Below, piece after piece: positions 28,542 to 37,194 of a DNA stretch of 64,000 nucleotides (positions within the stretch are counted from its first letter, which is position 1; the number at the start of each line of letters is the position of its first letter). A program made the translations under genes and the position numbers. The notes under the pieces are model-generated. The model made no database searches. It had not been told where the DNA came from and was given only the letters and a program-made list of their open reading frames with translations. This DNA comes from Candidatus Skiveiella danica (lineage in GTDB: Bacteria; Pseudomonadota; Gammaproteobacteria; Burkholderiales; Burkholderiaceae_C): contig JADKHE010000001.1 in NCBI GenBank assembly GCA_016721925.1, positions 310,001 through 374,000 on the forward strand, given 5' to 3'.

Positions 28542-30034
28542 GATGAACAGCTGATGGAGAGGGTGGATGCCCAGTCGGGCGGAAATCCGGCCAGCGCTTC
28601 GTTGCCGGGGTGTTCTTCGAACGGGCGCTCCAGCAGCGTCAGCAGACGTTCGACCCAAGAATAGTCACGCACTTTGGCCGCGCGGATGGCTTCTTCGCCC
28701 AAATGGTTGCGCAAGATGTACCTGGGATTTGTTTTCAGCATCTGATGGGCGCCATCCCAGCGTGGAATGGTCTTTATACGCTCCTGATACCGTAGCATCC
28801 AGGCGTCGAGACCCCCACGGTCAATGAACAGGTCTTGCACGGGTTCACCGCCTTCACCGGCCATCCAGCGGCTCAGGCGGCGCCAGAAGATGCTGTAGTC
28901 CACCCGATCCTGTGCCATCAGCATCAACAATGCGTCGATCAGATCGCGGTCCGGCTCCCGCGGGGCGTCCGTCAGCCCCAGCTTGGCCCGCATGCGCGCA
29001 TCCAGTTCCCGGGGGAAGACGGTCTTGAAGGGTTCCAGCGCAGCCATGGCCTGGTCGGGTTCGCCGATCAGCGGCAGCAGCGCCTGGCCCAGGCAGAACA
29101 GGTTCCAGTAGGCGATGTTGGGCTGGCGGTTGTAGGCATACCGCCCCTGGCTGTCGGAGTGGTTGCAGATGTGCCCGGGGTCGAATGCATCCAGGAACTG
29201 GAACGGACCATAGTCCAGGGTCAGGCCCAGGATGCTCATGTTGTCGGTGTTCATCACCCCGTGGCAGAAGCCGACGGCCTGCCACTGCGCCACCATGGCG
29301 GCGGTGCGCCCGCTGACCGCTTCCAGCAGGGCGGCGTAGGGGTTGCCGTCGAAGGCGGCCGTTTCGCGGCACCCCGGATAGAACCGGTCGATCACGAAAT
29401 CAGCCAGGGTCTTGAGCTCGCCGAGTTGCCCGCGCGCTGAAAAATGCTCGAAGTGGCCGAAGCGGATGAAACTCGGTGCCACACGGGTGACCACGGCTGC
29501 GGTCTCGATTTCTTCGCGGTACACCGGCGCGTCGGAGCCGACGACGCACAGGGCCCTGCTGGTGGGGATGCCCAGCGCGTGCATGGCTTCGCTGCAAAGA
29601 AACTCGCGAATGCTGGATCGCAGCACGGCACGCCCGTCACCCATGCGAGAGTAGGGGGTCAGCCCGCTGCCCTTGAGCTGCACTTCGAGTCCTGCGCCGT
29701 CGCCGGTGGCGACTTCGCCAAGCAGGATGGCACGGCCGTCGCCCAGTTGCCCTGCCCACTGCCCGAACTGGTGGCCGCTGTAAACGCTGGCCAGTGGCGC
29801 GCTACCCGACAGGGGCAGGTTGCCGGCAAATACCTCCAGGGCGACGGGCGAGTCCATCCATGCGTCGGAAAGGCCAAGTTGCCCGGCGACCGCACGACTC
29901 TTCCCAACCCAGTACGGATCGGGCAAAGGGTGCGGCGCCAGGCGCGTATGGAACGAGGGTCCGAGCGCTGCGAACCGGTTGTTCCAGCGCAGACCTGCAT
30001 CCACGGCCATCGAGCCGTCCACCAAGGTGTTCAT
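28538..30034 (-). CDS. selO: Protein adenylyltransferase SelO (YdiU family)
   Basis: 498 aa pseudokinase-fold AMPylase. SelO transfers AMP to Ser/Thr/Tyr of target proteins, including redox proteins. Family segments: SVYSGHQFGQWAGQLGDGRA, LKGSGLTPYSRMGDGRAVLR, GFCHGVMNTDNMSILGLT and DYGPFQFLD. It ends in SCSS: Cys496 occupies the antepenultimate position where animal SELENOO has selenocysteine. The start MNTLVDGSMAVDAGLRWNNRF is chosen at 30034. An interspersed repeat (28756-28796) lies antisense within it, near the WDGAHQMLKTNPRY region. It is translationally coupled to msrB. Confidence 0.94.
   Translation of the reverse strand: MNTLVDGSMAVDAGLRWNNRFAALGPSFHTRLAPHPLPDPYWVGKSRAVAGQLGLSDAWMDSPVALEVFAGNLPLSGSAPLASVYSGHQFGQWAGQLGDGRAILLGEVATGDGAGLEVQLKGSGLTPYSRMGDGRAVLRSSIREFLCSEAMHALGIPTSRALCVVGSDAPVYREEIETAAVVTRVAPSFIRFGHFEHFSARGQLGELKTLADFVIDRFYPGCRETAAFDGNPYAALLEAVSGRTAAMVAQWQAVGFCHGVMNTDNMSILGLTLDYGPFQFLDAFDPGHICNHSDSQGRYAYNRQPNIAYWNLFCLGQALLPLIGEPDQAMAALEPFKTVFPRELDARMRAKLGLTDAPREPDRDLIDALLMLMAQDRVDYSIFWRRLSRWMAGEGGEPVQDLFIDRGGLDAWMLRYQERIKTIPRWDGAHQMLKTNPRYILRNHLGEEAIRAAKVRDYSWVERLLTLLERPFEEHPGNEALAGFPPDWASTLSISCSS
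28756..28796 (+). repeat. Interspersed hairpin repeat, copy 4 (within selO, antisense)
   Basis: CCCAGCGTGGAATGGTC, then GCTCCTGATACCGTAGC exactly 24 nt from its start. It lies on the strand opposite to selO, where the protein reads about YQERIKTIPRWDGAH. Confidence 0.65.
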
Positions 30035-30096
30035 GTCTGCATTGTCGCGACACCCGAGCAGGCTTGAGGTCGCTGGGGACTTTGTACCGCCTGTGC

Positions 30097-30777
30097 TCAG
30101 GCACGGGCAGGGTAGTTCAAGAGGGCGGGCTCGTTCAGGATGTCCACCCGGCCGAACGCCAGCGACACCAGGCCCAGGCGCTCCATCTGGCGCAAGACGC
30201 GATTCACGGTCTGGCGGGACAGGCCGACCAGATGCCCCAGTTCCTCCTGCGAGAGGCTGAGTTTGCGCACGCCCGGCCAGAAAACCCGGCTCAGGTACAG
30301 CGCGACGCGCTCCTCGGGAGAGCGCAGGCGCCCGGCCTCGATCAATGCCATGGCCTGGCCGAGGCGCCGGTTGAGGTGCGCCACGAGGTAGCGGTTGAAG
30401 GGCAGGTTCTGTTCCTGGAGGGCCTGGAAATCGGCCCGGGGCAAACACAGCAGAGTGGTGTCTCGCAGAGCCACCACGTCATACCGGCGGGGCTCGACCT
30501 TCAGCGCCGAACCTTCTCCGAACCACTCGCCGGCCGGAACGCCGAGAAATGCCGACACGCGGCCCTCGGCTGAGGTGCTCTGCAGCTTGACCAGGCCGTC
30601 GAGCACCGCGTACCACCCTTTGACGGTTGCACCGGCGGGCAGCAGGCAGTCGCCCTTTTCCCCTTTGACGAAGGTCAATTGCTCCATCAGCCGAGCTTGC
30701 TGCCCAGGCGTCAACGAAGCGTGCCAGGGTTGGTTGCTGATGAACGTCTGCGCGACAGTTGCGGCGGGGGTCAGCAT
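30097..30777 (-). CDS. Crp/Fnr family transcriptional regulator
   Basis: 226 aa. The N-terminal cyclic-nucleotide-binding-like beta-barrel contains GATVKGWYAVLDGLVKL and FGEGSAL. The C-terminal winged HTH contains LSQEELGHLVGLSRQTVNRV at about residues 170-190. No FNR-type N-terminal Cys cluster is visible, so oxygen sensing by Fe-S is unlikely. The ligand is unknown. The start is set at ATG 30777 (MLTPAATVAQTF); ATG 30813 is an in-frame alternative. It sits 62 nt upstream of selO on the same strand and diverges from the acyl-CoA ligase, so either could be a target. Confidence 0.87.
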   Translation of the reverse strand: MLTPAATVAQTFISNQPWHASLTPGQQARLMEQLTFVKGEKGDCLLPAGATVKGWYAVLDGLVKLQSTSAEGRVSAFLGVPAGEWFGEGSALKVEPRRYDVVALRDTTLLCLPRADFQALQEQNLPFNRYLVAHLNRRLGQAMALIEAGRLRSPEERVALYLSRVFWPGVRKLSLSQEELGHLVGLSRQTVNRVLRQMERLGLVSLAFGRVDILNEPALLNYPARA

Positions 30778-30873
30778 GAGGCAAGGACGGCGTGCAGGAA
30801 TGGGCAGTGGCAAGGGAATTGTGCGCCACGGGCGCGAGGCGGCATCGCGTGGCTGGGGTTTACCCGAATCAAT

Positions 30874-30889
30874 TGTCCTTTCAAAGACA
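30874..30889. promoter_or_regulatory. Possible operator in the crp/acyl-CoA ligase divergent region
   Basis: TGTCCTTTCAAAGACA is a 16-bp imperfect palindrome (six of eight pairs) about halfway between the divergent regulator and ligase starts. Size and symmetry are compatible with a Crp/Fnr-family site, but the match to known consensus sequences is weak. Confidence 0.25.
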
Positions 30890-31018
30890 GGTGTTGCGGA
30901 CGATGGCAGGATGGGTCACAGTTATCGGTTGGCCGGGTTTGGCCGCACACCGCGCCTGCTGCCGCGGCTATTGCCCTCGCTGTACCGATTACAGACATTC
31001 ATTCAAGGAGTTGTTGCC

Positions 31019-32646
31019 ATGCTGGGTTTGATGCAAGACCATCCGTTGCTCATTTCGTCGCTCATCGAGTTTGCCGAACGCCACCACGGCGAGGGCGAGG
31101 TGGTTTCCCGCCGCGTCGAAGGCGATCTGCACCGCTACACCTACAAGGACGTTGCTCGTCGCGCGCGCCAGGTCGCCAACGCGCTGGATGCGCTGAAGCT
31201 GGGCTTCAGCGACCGCGTGGCCACCTTGGCCTGGAATGGCTACCGCCACCTTGAGCTGTATTTCGGCGTCAGCGGTTCGGGCCGGGTTCTGCACACGCTC
31301 AATCCTCGCCTGCATCCGGAGCAGATCGCCTGGATCGTCAATCACGCCGAAGATTCGGTGCTGTGCTTTGACATGAGCTTTCTGCCCATCATCAAGGCCA
31401 TCCACGCCCATTGTCCGACGGTGAAGCATTTCGTGGCACTGTGCGACGCCGACAAACTGCCGGCCGATTCGGGTATTCCCGGCCTGCAAAGCTACGAATC
31501 CTGGATCGCCGCCCAGTCCAGCGAGTACCAATGGCCGGTGTTCGACGAGAACTCGGCCTCCAGCATGTGCTACACCAGCGGTACCACCGGCAACCCGAAG
31601 GCGGCCCTGTACAGCCACCGTTCGACCCTGCTGCATGCGCTGGCAGGCGCCTTGCCGGATGCGCTGAGCATGAGCGCGCGCGACAGCGTGTTGCCCGTGG
31701 TGCCCATGTTCCACGTCAACGCCTGGGGTCTGCCGTATTCCGCCGCCATGACGGGTGCCAAGCTGGTGTTCCCGGCCCTGCGATGGACGGAAAGTCGATC
31801 TACGAGTTGATCGAAGGCGAGAAGGTCAGCTTCGCGGCGGGCGTGCCCACGGTCTGGCAGATGATGCTGGGCCACATGTCGGCCGGCAAGCTGCGTTTCT
31901 CCACGCTCAAGCGCACCGTGATCGGCGGTTCCGCTTGCCCGCCCGCGATGATCACGGCGTTCAACGATGAATACGGAGTGGAGGTGCTGCACGCCTGGGG
32001 CATGACCGAAATGTCGCCGCTGGGCACGGTCTGCACGCTCAAGAACAAGCACTTGCCGATGTCCGTCGAGGACAAGATGAAGGTGCGCCTCAAGCAGGGC
32101 CGCGGCATCTTCGGCGTCGACATGAAGATCGTCGATGCCGAGGGCCACGATCTTCCCTGGGATGGCAAGGCCTATGGCGACCTGCTGGTCAAGGGACCCT
32201 GGATCATCAAGGCGTATTTCAAAGGCGAAGGCGGCTCGCCCTTGGTGGACGGCTGGTTTCCCACGGGCGACGTGGCCACCATCGACGCCGATGGTTACAT
32301 GCAGATCACCGACCGCAGCAAGGACGTGATCAAGTCCGGCGGCGAGTGGATCAGTTCCATCGACGTGGAGAACGTGGCCATGGCGCATCCAGCCGTGGCC
32401 ATGGCGGCCTGCATCGGCATGAAGCATCCGAAGTGGGACGAGCGTCCCATTGTTGCCGTTGTCCGCAAGCCGGGCACCGAGCTGACCCGGGAGGAGCTTC
32501 TGGCCTTCTATGAAGGCAAGACGGCCAAGTGGCAGATCCCCGACGACGTGGTGTTCGTCGATGCGATTCCGCTGGGGGGCACCGGCAAGATGATGAAAGC
32601 CAAGCTGCGCGAGATGCTGAAGGACTACAAGCTGCCGGGCCTGTGA
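31019..32646 (+). CDS. Fatty-acid--CoA ligase (AlkK-like), one apparent frameshift
   Basis: AMP-forming acyl-CoA synthetase of about 542 aa once a single missing base is restored. It activates a carboxylate with ATP and CoA. Motifs: MCYTSGTTGNPKAALYSHRS (P-loop), MFHVNAWGLPYSAAMTGAKLV, HAWGMTEMSPLG, WFPTGDVATID and GGEWISSIDVEN. Sequence style is closest to medium-chain ligases such as AlkK. The frame breaks at about 31771-31778 (CCCGGCCCTG); adding one G gives VFPGPAMDGKS. The start ATG 31019 follows AAGGAG. It heads the plus-strand catabolic region, 121 nt before livK. Confidence 0.88.
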
Positions 32647-32767
32647 CTCAGCGGCTCGGCGTGGCCGCGCAGTCGCGAGGGTGATAGTTCCTACGGGCAT
32701 TCCCTGACGGGGCGCCGCCGCAAAGCTTGTACCCTCAATCTGTTGTCCAAAACCAAGGAGATACTCG

Positions 32768-34003
32768 ATGAAATTTGCGATGAAGGCTGTGGCCGTTGGC
32801 GTCATGCTGGCAGGCGTGTCTGTGGCGTTCGCCCAGAAGGGCGAGGTCGTGAAGATGGTTCGCATTGACCCGCTGACGGGTCTGCTCGGCCCGGTTGGCG
32901 TGAGCCAGGCCAAGGGTTACCAGTTCTTCGCCGAGAAGTTCAGCGGCGCCGGCAACCCGGCGGGCGTGAAGTTCGAAGTGACCCCCATTGACAACAAGCT
33001 CAGTCCGGCGGAGAGCCTGAATGCGTTGAAGGCGGCCATTGACGGCGGCGCGCGGTACATCATCCAGGGCAACGGTTCGTCGGTGGCACTGGCGCTGTCG
33101 GATGCGGTGGCCAAGCACAACGAGCGCAATCCCGGCAAGGAAGTGCTGTATCTCAACGATTCCGCAGTTGATCCCGATCTGACCAACAGCAAGTGCAACT
33201 ACTGGCACTTCCGTTTCGACGCGGATACGACCATGAAGGTGGAGGCCATGTCCAGCTTCATCTCGGAGCAGAAGGACGTCAAGAAGGTCTATCTGCTGAA
33301 CCAGAACTACTCGCATGGCGTGCAGGTGGCCAAGTACGCGAAGGAAACCCTGGCGCGCAAGCGGCCGGACATCCAGATCGTCGGTGAAGACCTGCATCCG
33401 CTGGCACAGACCCGCGACTTCGCGCCCTACATCGCCAAGATCAAGGCTTCCGGTGCCGACACCGTGATCACCGGCAACTGGGGTTCCGACCTTTCGTTGC
33501 TGATCAAGGCGGCCAACGAAGGCGGCTACAACGGCAAGTTCTTCACCTACTACGCCGGCGTCACGGGCACGCCGACCGCGCTGGGGACCAATGGCGCGGG
33601 CCGGGTCTACCAGATTGCCTACAACCACTACAACATGGGTGGGCAGATGCAGAAGTGGCAGGACGAGTTCAAGAAGAAATACAACGACGACTTCTACACG
33701 GGCTCCACGATCCGGATTTTCGAGACCCTGGGTGCGGCGATGGCCAAGGCGAAGTCCACCGATCCGGTCAAGGTCGCGGCTGCGCTGGAGGGCATCCGTG
33801 TCCAGAGCATCAACGGCGAAGTCGAGATGCGCAAGACCGACCACCAGTTGCAGCAGCCGCTGTACATGACGGTCTGGGACAAAGCCAGCGCGAAGTACCC
33901 CTACAGCCCCGAGAACACCGGCATGACCCTGGTGCCGCTCAAGGAGTACCCGAACTACGTGTCGAGCACGCCAACCAGCTGCCAGATGAAGCGCCCCTCC
34001 TGA
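32768..34003 (+). CDS. livK: Branched-chain amino acid/carboxylate ABC transporter, substrate-binding protein
   Basis: 411 aa. An N-terminal signal peptide (MKFAMKAVAVGVMLAGVSVAFA) precedes a periplasmic-binding type I fold, with the HAAT-family stretch DPLTGLLGPVGVSQAKGYQFF. This family binds branched-chain amino acids but also aromatic acids, amides, urea and dicarboxylates, so the ligand cannot be read from sequence. Context next to acyl-CoA genes favours a carboxylate. The ATG follows AAGGAGA. It is followed by a terminator-like hairpin before livH, which would give the binding protein more transcript than the membrane parts. Confidence 0.9.
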   Translation: MKFAMKAVAVGVMLAGVSVAFAQKGEVVKMVRIDPLTGLLGPVGVSQAKGYQFFAEKFSGAGNPAGVKFEVTPIDNKLSPAESLNALKAAIDGGARYIIQGNGSSVALALSDAVAKHNERNPGKEVLYLNDSAVDPDLTNSKCNYWHFRFDADTTMKVEAMSSFISEQKDVKKVYLLNQNYSHGVQVAKYAKETLARKRPDIQIVGEDLHPLAQTRDFAPYIAKIKASGADTVITGNWGSDLSLLIKAANEGGYNGKFFTYYAGVTGTPTALGTNGAGRVYQIAYNHYNMGGQMQKWQDEFKKKYNDDFYTGSTIRIFETLGAAMAKAKSTDPVKVAAALEGIRVQSINGEVEMRKTDHQLQQPLYMTVWDKASAKYPYSPENTGMTLVPLKEYPNYVSSTPTSCQMKRPS

Positions 34004-34023
34004 TCCAGGCGGGTTGACGCTGG

Positions 34024-34063
34024 AGCCCGAGCGGGTGCACCGTATCGGGCGCTTTCTTTTTTT
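34024..34063 (+). terminator. Intercistronic terminator/attenuator between livK and livH
   Basis: GCCCGA ... TCGGGC forms a short stem with a 14-base loop and is followed by GCTTTCTTTTTTTG. This looks like a weak intrinsic terminator that lets part of the transcription through into livHMGF. Confidence 0.6.
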
Positions 34064-34086
34064 GCCGCTCAGGAAGGACTTTTCGA

Positions 34087-35121
34087 ATGGAGTTTTTCAT
34101 CATCTCGATGCTCAACGGGCTGAGCTATGGCCTGTTGCTGTTCATGCTGAGTTCCGGGCTCACGCTCATCTTCAGCATGATGGGCGTCCTGAACTTTGCG
34201 CACGCCAGCTTCTACATGGTGGGCGCCTACGTCGGCTATACCGTGTCGCGTCTGGTCGGCTTCTGGCCTGCGCTGGTGATCGCGCCGCTGGTGGTCGGCG
34301 CCCTGGGCGCCGTGTTCGAGCGCCTGTGTCTTCGCCGGGTGCACAAGTTCGGCCATGTGCCGGAGCTGCTGATCACCTTCGGTCTTTCCTATGTCATTCT
34401 GGAACTGGTGCAGCTCATCTGGGGCCGCATCGCCGTCGAGTTTCGGCCGCCCGAGCTGCTGCAGGGCCCGGTCTTCACGCTGATCAACCATTCGGCCAAA
34501 GGTCTCAGCATGGTCTGGGGCGCTGCGCCTGCAGAGATGTGCAGCGCCGCCGATGCGGCGGTGCGCCTGGTCTGTTCGCCGTTCCCGGCCACCCGCGGCT
34601 TCATGATGCTGGTGGCGCTGGTCATGCTGGTGTCGGTGTGGCTGCTGCTCACACGCACCCGCATCGGTCTGGTCATCCAGGCGGCACTGACCCATCCCGA
34701 GGCGGTGGAGTCCCTGGGTCATAACGTGCCGGCCGTGTTCATGATGGTGTTCGGCGCGGGAGCTGCGCTGGCCGGGCTGGCCGGTGTGATCGGTGGCAGC
34801 ACCTTCCTGACCGAGCCCAGCATGGCGGCGACGGTCGGATCGGTCATTTTCGTGGTGGTGGTCGTGGGTGGCATGGGATCGTTGTCGGGGGCTTTTCTTG
34901 CGTCGGTGCTGATCGGCGTGATCCAGACCTTCGCGGTCGCCTTCGACTACTCGGTTGGCTCGCTGGCGGCCCAGATGGGGGTGCAGCTCAGTCCGGGCGC
35001 CCAGGGCAACACCCTGGTGAAGCTGACCATTTCGCAGGTGGCTCCCATCCTTCCGTACCTGTTCCTGGTACTGATCCTGATTTTCCGGCCCAAGGGCCTC
35101 CTGGGCACCCGGGAGGGCTGA
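34087..35121 (+). CDS. livH: Branched-chain-type ABC transporter permease LivH
   Basis: 344 aa integral membrane protein. It has about eight hydrophobic spans starting at FFIISMLNGLSYGLLLFML. The family motif region GLTLIFSMMGVLNFAHASFYMVG lies near residue 30, and SLGHNVPAVFMMVFGAGAALAGLAG is the cytoplasmic coupling region. It is longer than E. coli LivH (308 aa), with the extra residues in a loop near residues 115-160. It forms the translocation pore with LivM. The next gene, livM, follows after three bases. Confidence 0.92.
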   Translation: MEFFIISMLNGLSYGLLLFMLSSGLTLIFSMMGVLNFAHASFYMVGAYVGYTVSRLVGFWPALVIAPLVVGALGAVFERLCLRRVHKFGHVPELLITFGLSYVILELVQLIWGRIAVEFRPPELLQGPVFTLINHSAKGLSMVWGAAPAEMCSAADAAVRLVCSPFPATRGFMMLVALVMLVSVWLLLTRTRIGLVIQAALTHPEAVESLGHNVPAVFMMVFGAGAALAGLAGVIGGSTFLTEPSMAATVGSVIFVVVVVGGMGSLSGAFLASVLIGVIQTFAVAFDYSVGSLAAQMGVQLSPGAQGNTLVKLTISQVAPILPYLFLVLILIFRPKGLLGTREG

Positions 35122-35124
35122 TCG

Positions 35125-36414
35125 ATGACCAAGTATTACGAATTCAAACCGCTGAACCTTGGGCGCTGGATTGTCTGGAGCCTGTTTGCTCTGATTCTCG
35201 CCGTGATGCCGCTGCTGTTCACCAGCAGCCTGTCGATGACCATGCTCACGCAGATGGGCATCGCCATCATTGCCTGCCTGTCCTACAACATGCTGCTGGG
35301 CCAGGGCGGCATGCTGAGCTTCGGACATGCCGTGTACACCGGACTGGGCTCCTTCGTGGCGATCCATGCGCTGAACAGCATCTCGAATGGGTCCCTGCTG
35401 CTGCCGGTGTCCCTGATCCCGCTGGTGGGTGGTATTGCCGGACTTGGCTTCGCTGTGCTCTTCGGATGGGTGACCACGCGCAAGTCGGGAACCACCTTTG
35501 CCATGATCACACTGGGGCTGGGCGAACTGGTGTTCGCCATGTCGCTCATGATTCCGGAGTTCTTCGGCGGAGAAGGCGGCGTATCCAGCAACCGCGTGAT
35601 TGGCAAGCCGTTTTTTGGCATCACTTTCGGTCCGCCCCTGCAGGTCTACTACCTCATCGCGGTCTACACCTTCCTGGCAGTGGCAGCGATGTATGCCTTC
35701 ACGCGCACCCCGCTGGGGCGCATGCTCAATGCAGTGCGTGACAACCCCGAGCGCGTGGAATTCGTCGGCTACAACACCCAGCGCGTGCGCTACCACGCCT
35801 TCGTCATTTCCGGATTCTTCGCCGGCATCGCTGGGGGGCTGGGCAGCCTGCTGTTCGAGATCGTCACGGCCGAGGTGGTCGGTGCAGCCCGCTCGGGGGC
35901 CTACCTGCTGTTCACCTTCCTGGGTGGTGCCACGTTCTTCTTCGGGCCTATTCTGGGCGGCATCCTGATGGTGATCGCCTTTGTTCTGCTGTCCGAGTTC
36001 ACCAAGGCCTGGTTGCTGTACCTGGGCCTGATCTTCATGTTCATGGTGATGTACGCGCCGGGGGGCATCGCCAGCCTGATCATGATGAACCTGCGCGTGG
36101 CCTCTTTTGGCAAGCTGCGCACGCTGTGGGTGAGCTATCTGGCACTCGGCGTCACTTTCCTGATCGTGCTGCTGGGTGCGGGCGCGATGATCGAGATGAT
36201 CTATCACCTGCAGCTGGATTCGGGGTCGGGCGATGCGGTCAGGTTCCTTGGTGTGACCCTGCATGCACGCGGTTTGAACAGCTGGTTTGGCTCGCTGTTT
36301 GTCCTGTTGACGGGCTTCGGTCTGTTCGAGGTCACCCGACGGCAGTTCAAGCTCCAGTGGGGCGAGATTCAGACCGAGATTGAGAAAGAAATCAAACGCA
36401 GGGAGACCGCCTGA
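35125..36414 (+). CDS. livM: Branched-chain-type ABC transporter permease LivM with C-terminal extension
   Basis: 429 aa. The LivM core (LSYNMLLGQGGMLSFGHAVYTGLG; coupling loop AVRDNPERVEFVGYN; GGATFFFGPILGG) ends near residue 335. About 90 further residues hold two more hydrophobic segments (around YLALGVTFLIVLLGAG and WFGSLFVLLTGFGLF) and a charged tail EIEKEIKRRETA. Many LivM proteins stop after the core or are extended at the N-terminus instead. The stop shares one base with the livG start (TGATG). Confidence 0.92.
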   Translation: MTKYYEFKPLNLGRWIVWSLFALILAVMPLLFTSSLSMTMLTQMGIAIIACLSYNMLLGQGGMLSFGHAVYTGLGSFVAIHALNSISNGSLLLPVSLIPLVGGIAGLGFAVLFGWVTTRKSGTTFAMITLGLGELVFAMSLMIPEFFGGEGGVSSNRVIGKPFFGITFGPPLQVYYLIAVYTFLAVAAMYAFTRTPLGRMLNAVRDNPERVEFVGYNTQRVRYHAFVISGFFAGIAGGLGSLLFEIVTAEVVGAARSGAYLLFTFLGGATFFFGPILGGILMVIAFVLLSEFTKAWLLYLGLIFMFMVMYAPGGIASLIMMNLRVASFGKLRTLWVSYLALGVTFLIVLLGAGAMIEMIYHLQLDSGSGDAVRFLGVTLHARGLNSWFGSLFVLLTGFGLFEVTRRQFKLQWGEIQTEIEKEIKRRETA

Positions 36415-37193
36415 TGAGCAGCGCGTATGCATTGGAACTCCGTGACCTCCGCAAGAGTTTCGGCAAGACCGAGATCATTCGAGGGGCCAACCTGGCGGTG
36501 ACGGCCGGGGAGCGTGTGGCCATCATCGGGCCTAATGGCGCCGGCAAGTCGACGTTGTTCAATCTGATCAGTGGCCGGTTTGAACCGACCAGCGGCGATG
36601 TGCTTCTCGGAGGCCAGCGGATCAACGGCATGAAGCCCTACGAGATCAACCGGCTGGGCCTTTCACGCAGCTTCCAGATCACCAACATCTTCCCCAAGCT
36701 CAGCGTGTTCGAGAACCTGCGCTGCGGCGTACTCTGGAGTCTGGGCTACAAGTACACCTTCCTGAAGTTCCTGGCCGACCTGGATGATGCCAACGAGCGC
36801 GCCGAGCAACTCATGGAGATGATCAAACTCGACAAAAAGCGCGATGTGCTCGGCATGAACCTGACCTACGCTGAACAGAGGGCTTTGGAAATCGGCATCA
36901 CGATTGCGGGCGGCGCGGGGGTCATCCTGCTCGACGAGCCCACGGCCGGGATGAGCCGCAGTGAAACCGCGCGCTTCATCGGGCTGATCAAGGAGGTCAC
37001 TGTCGGCAAGACGCTTCTCACCGTGGAGCACGATATGGGGGTTGTCTTCGGTCTGGCCGACAAGATCGCCGTCGTGGTCTATGGCGAAGTGATTGCCTTC
37101 GATACGCCGGACGCTGTGCGCGCCAATGCCAAGGTGCAGGAGGCGTACCTGGGATCTTCCGTGGCGGATGCACAGGCAGGGGGAGGTCACTGA
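36414..37193 (+). CDS. livG: ABC transporter ATP-binding protein LivG
   Basis: 259 aa cytoplasmic ATPase. Walker A is GPNGAGKST near residue 37. The signature region is LTYAEQRALEIGI, a weak LivG-type version of LSGGQ. Walker B is VILLDEPTAGMS, and the H-loop is TVEHDMGVV. It pairs with LivF on the LivHM permease. It is translationally coupled to livM. Confidence 0.93.
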   Translation: MSSAYALELRDLRKSFGKTEIIRGANLAVTAGERVAIIGPNGAGKSTLFNLISGRFEPTSGDVLLGGQRINGMKPYEINRLGLSRSFQITNIFPKLSVFENLRCGVLWSLGYKYTFLKFLADLDDANERAEQLMEMIKLDKKRDVLGMNLTYAEQRALEIGITIAGGAGVILLDEPTAGMSRSETARFIGLIKEVTVGKTLLTVEHDMGVVFGLADKIAVVVYGEVIAFDTPDAVRANAKVQEAYLGSSVADAQAGGGH

Positions 37194-37194
37194 C

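Noticed and set aside
32680..32715. GATAGTTCC sequence before livK as a reverse-oriented repeat copy
   Set aside because: Only about nine of 24 positions match in the reverse orientation, which is near chance.
34069..36432. Minus-strand open frame of 787 codons opposite livHM
   Set aside because: Antisense shadow; very rich in His, Gln, Asp and Arg as expected from reversed hydrophobic codons.
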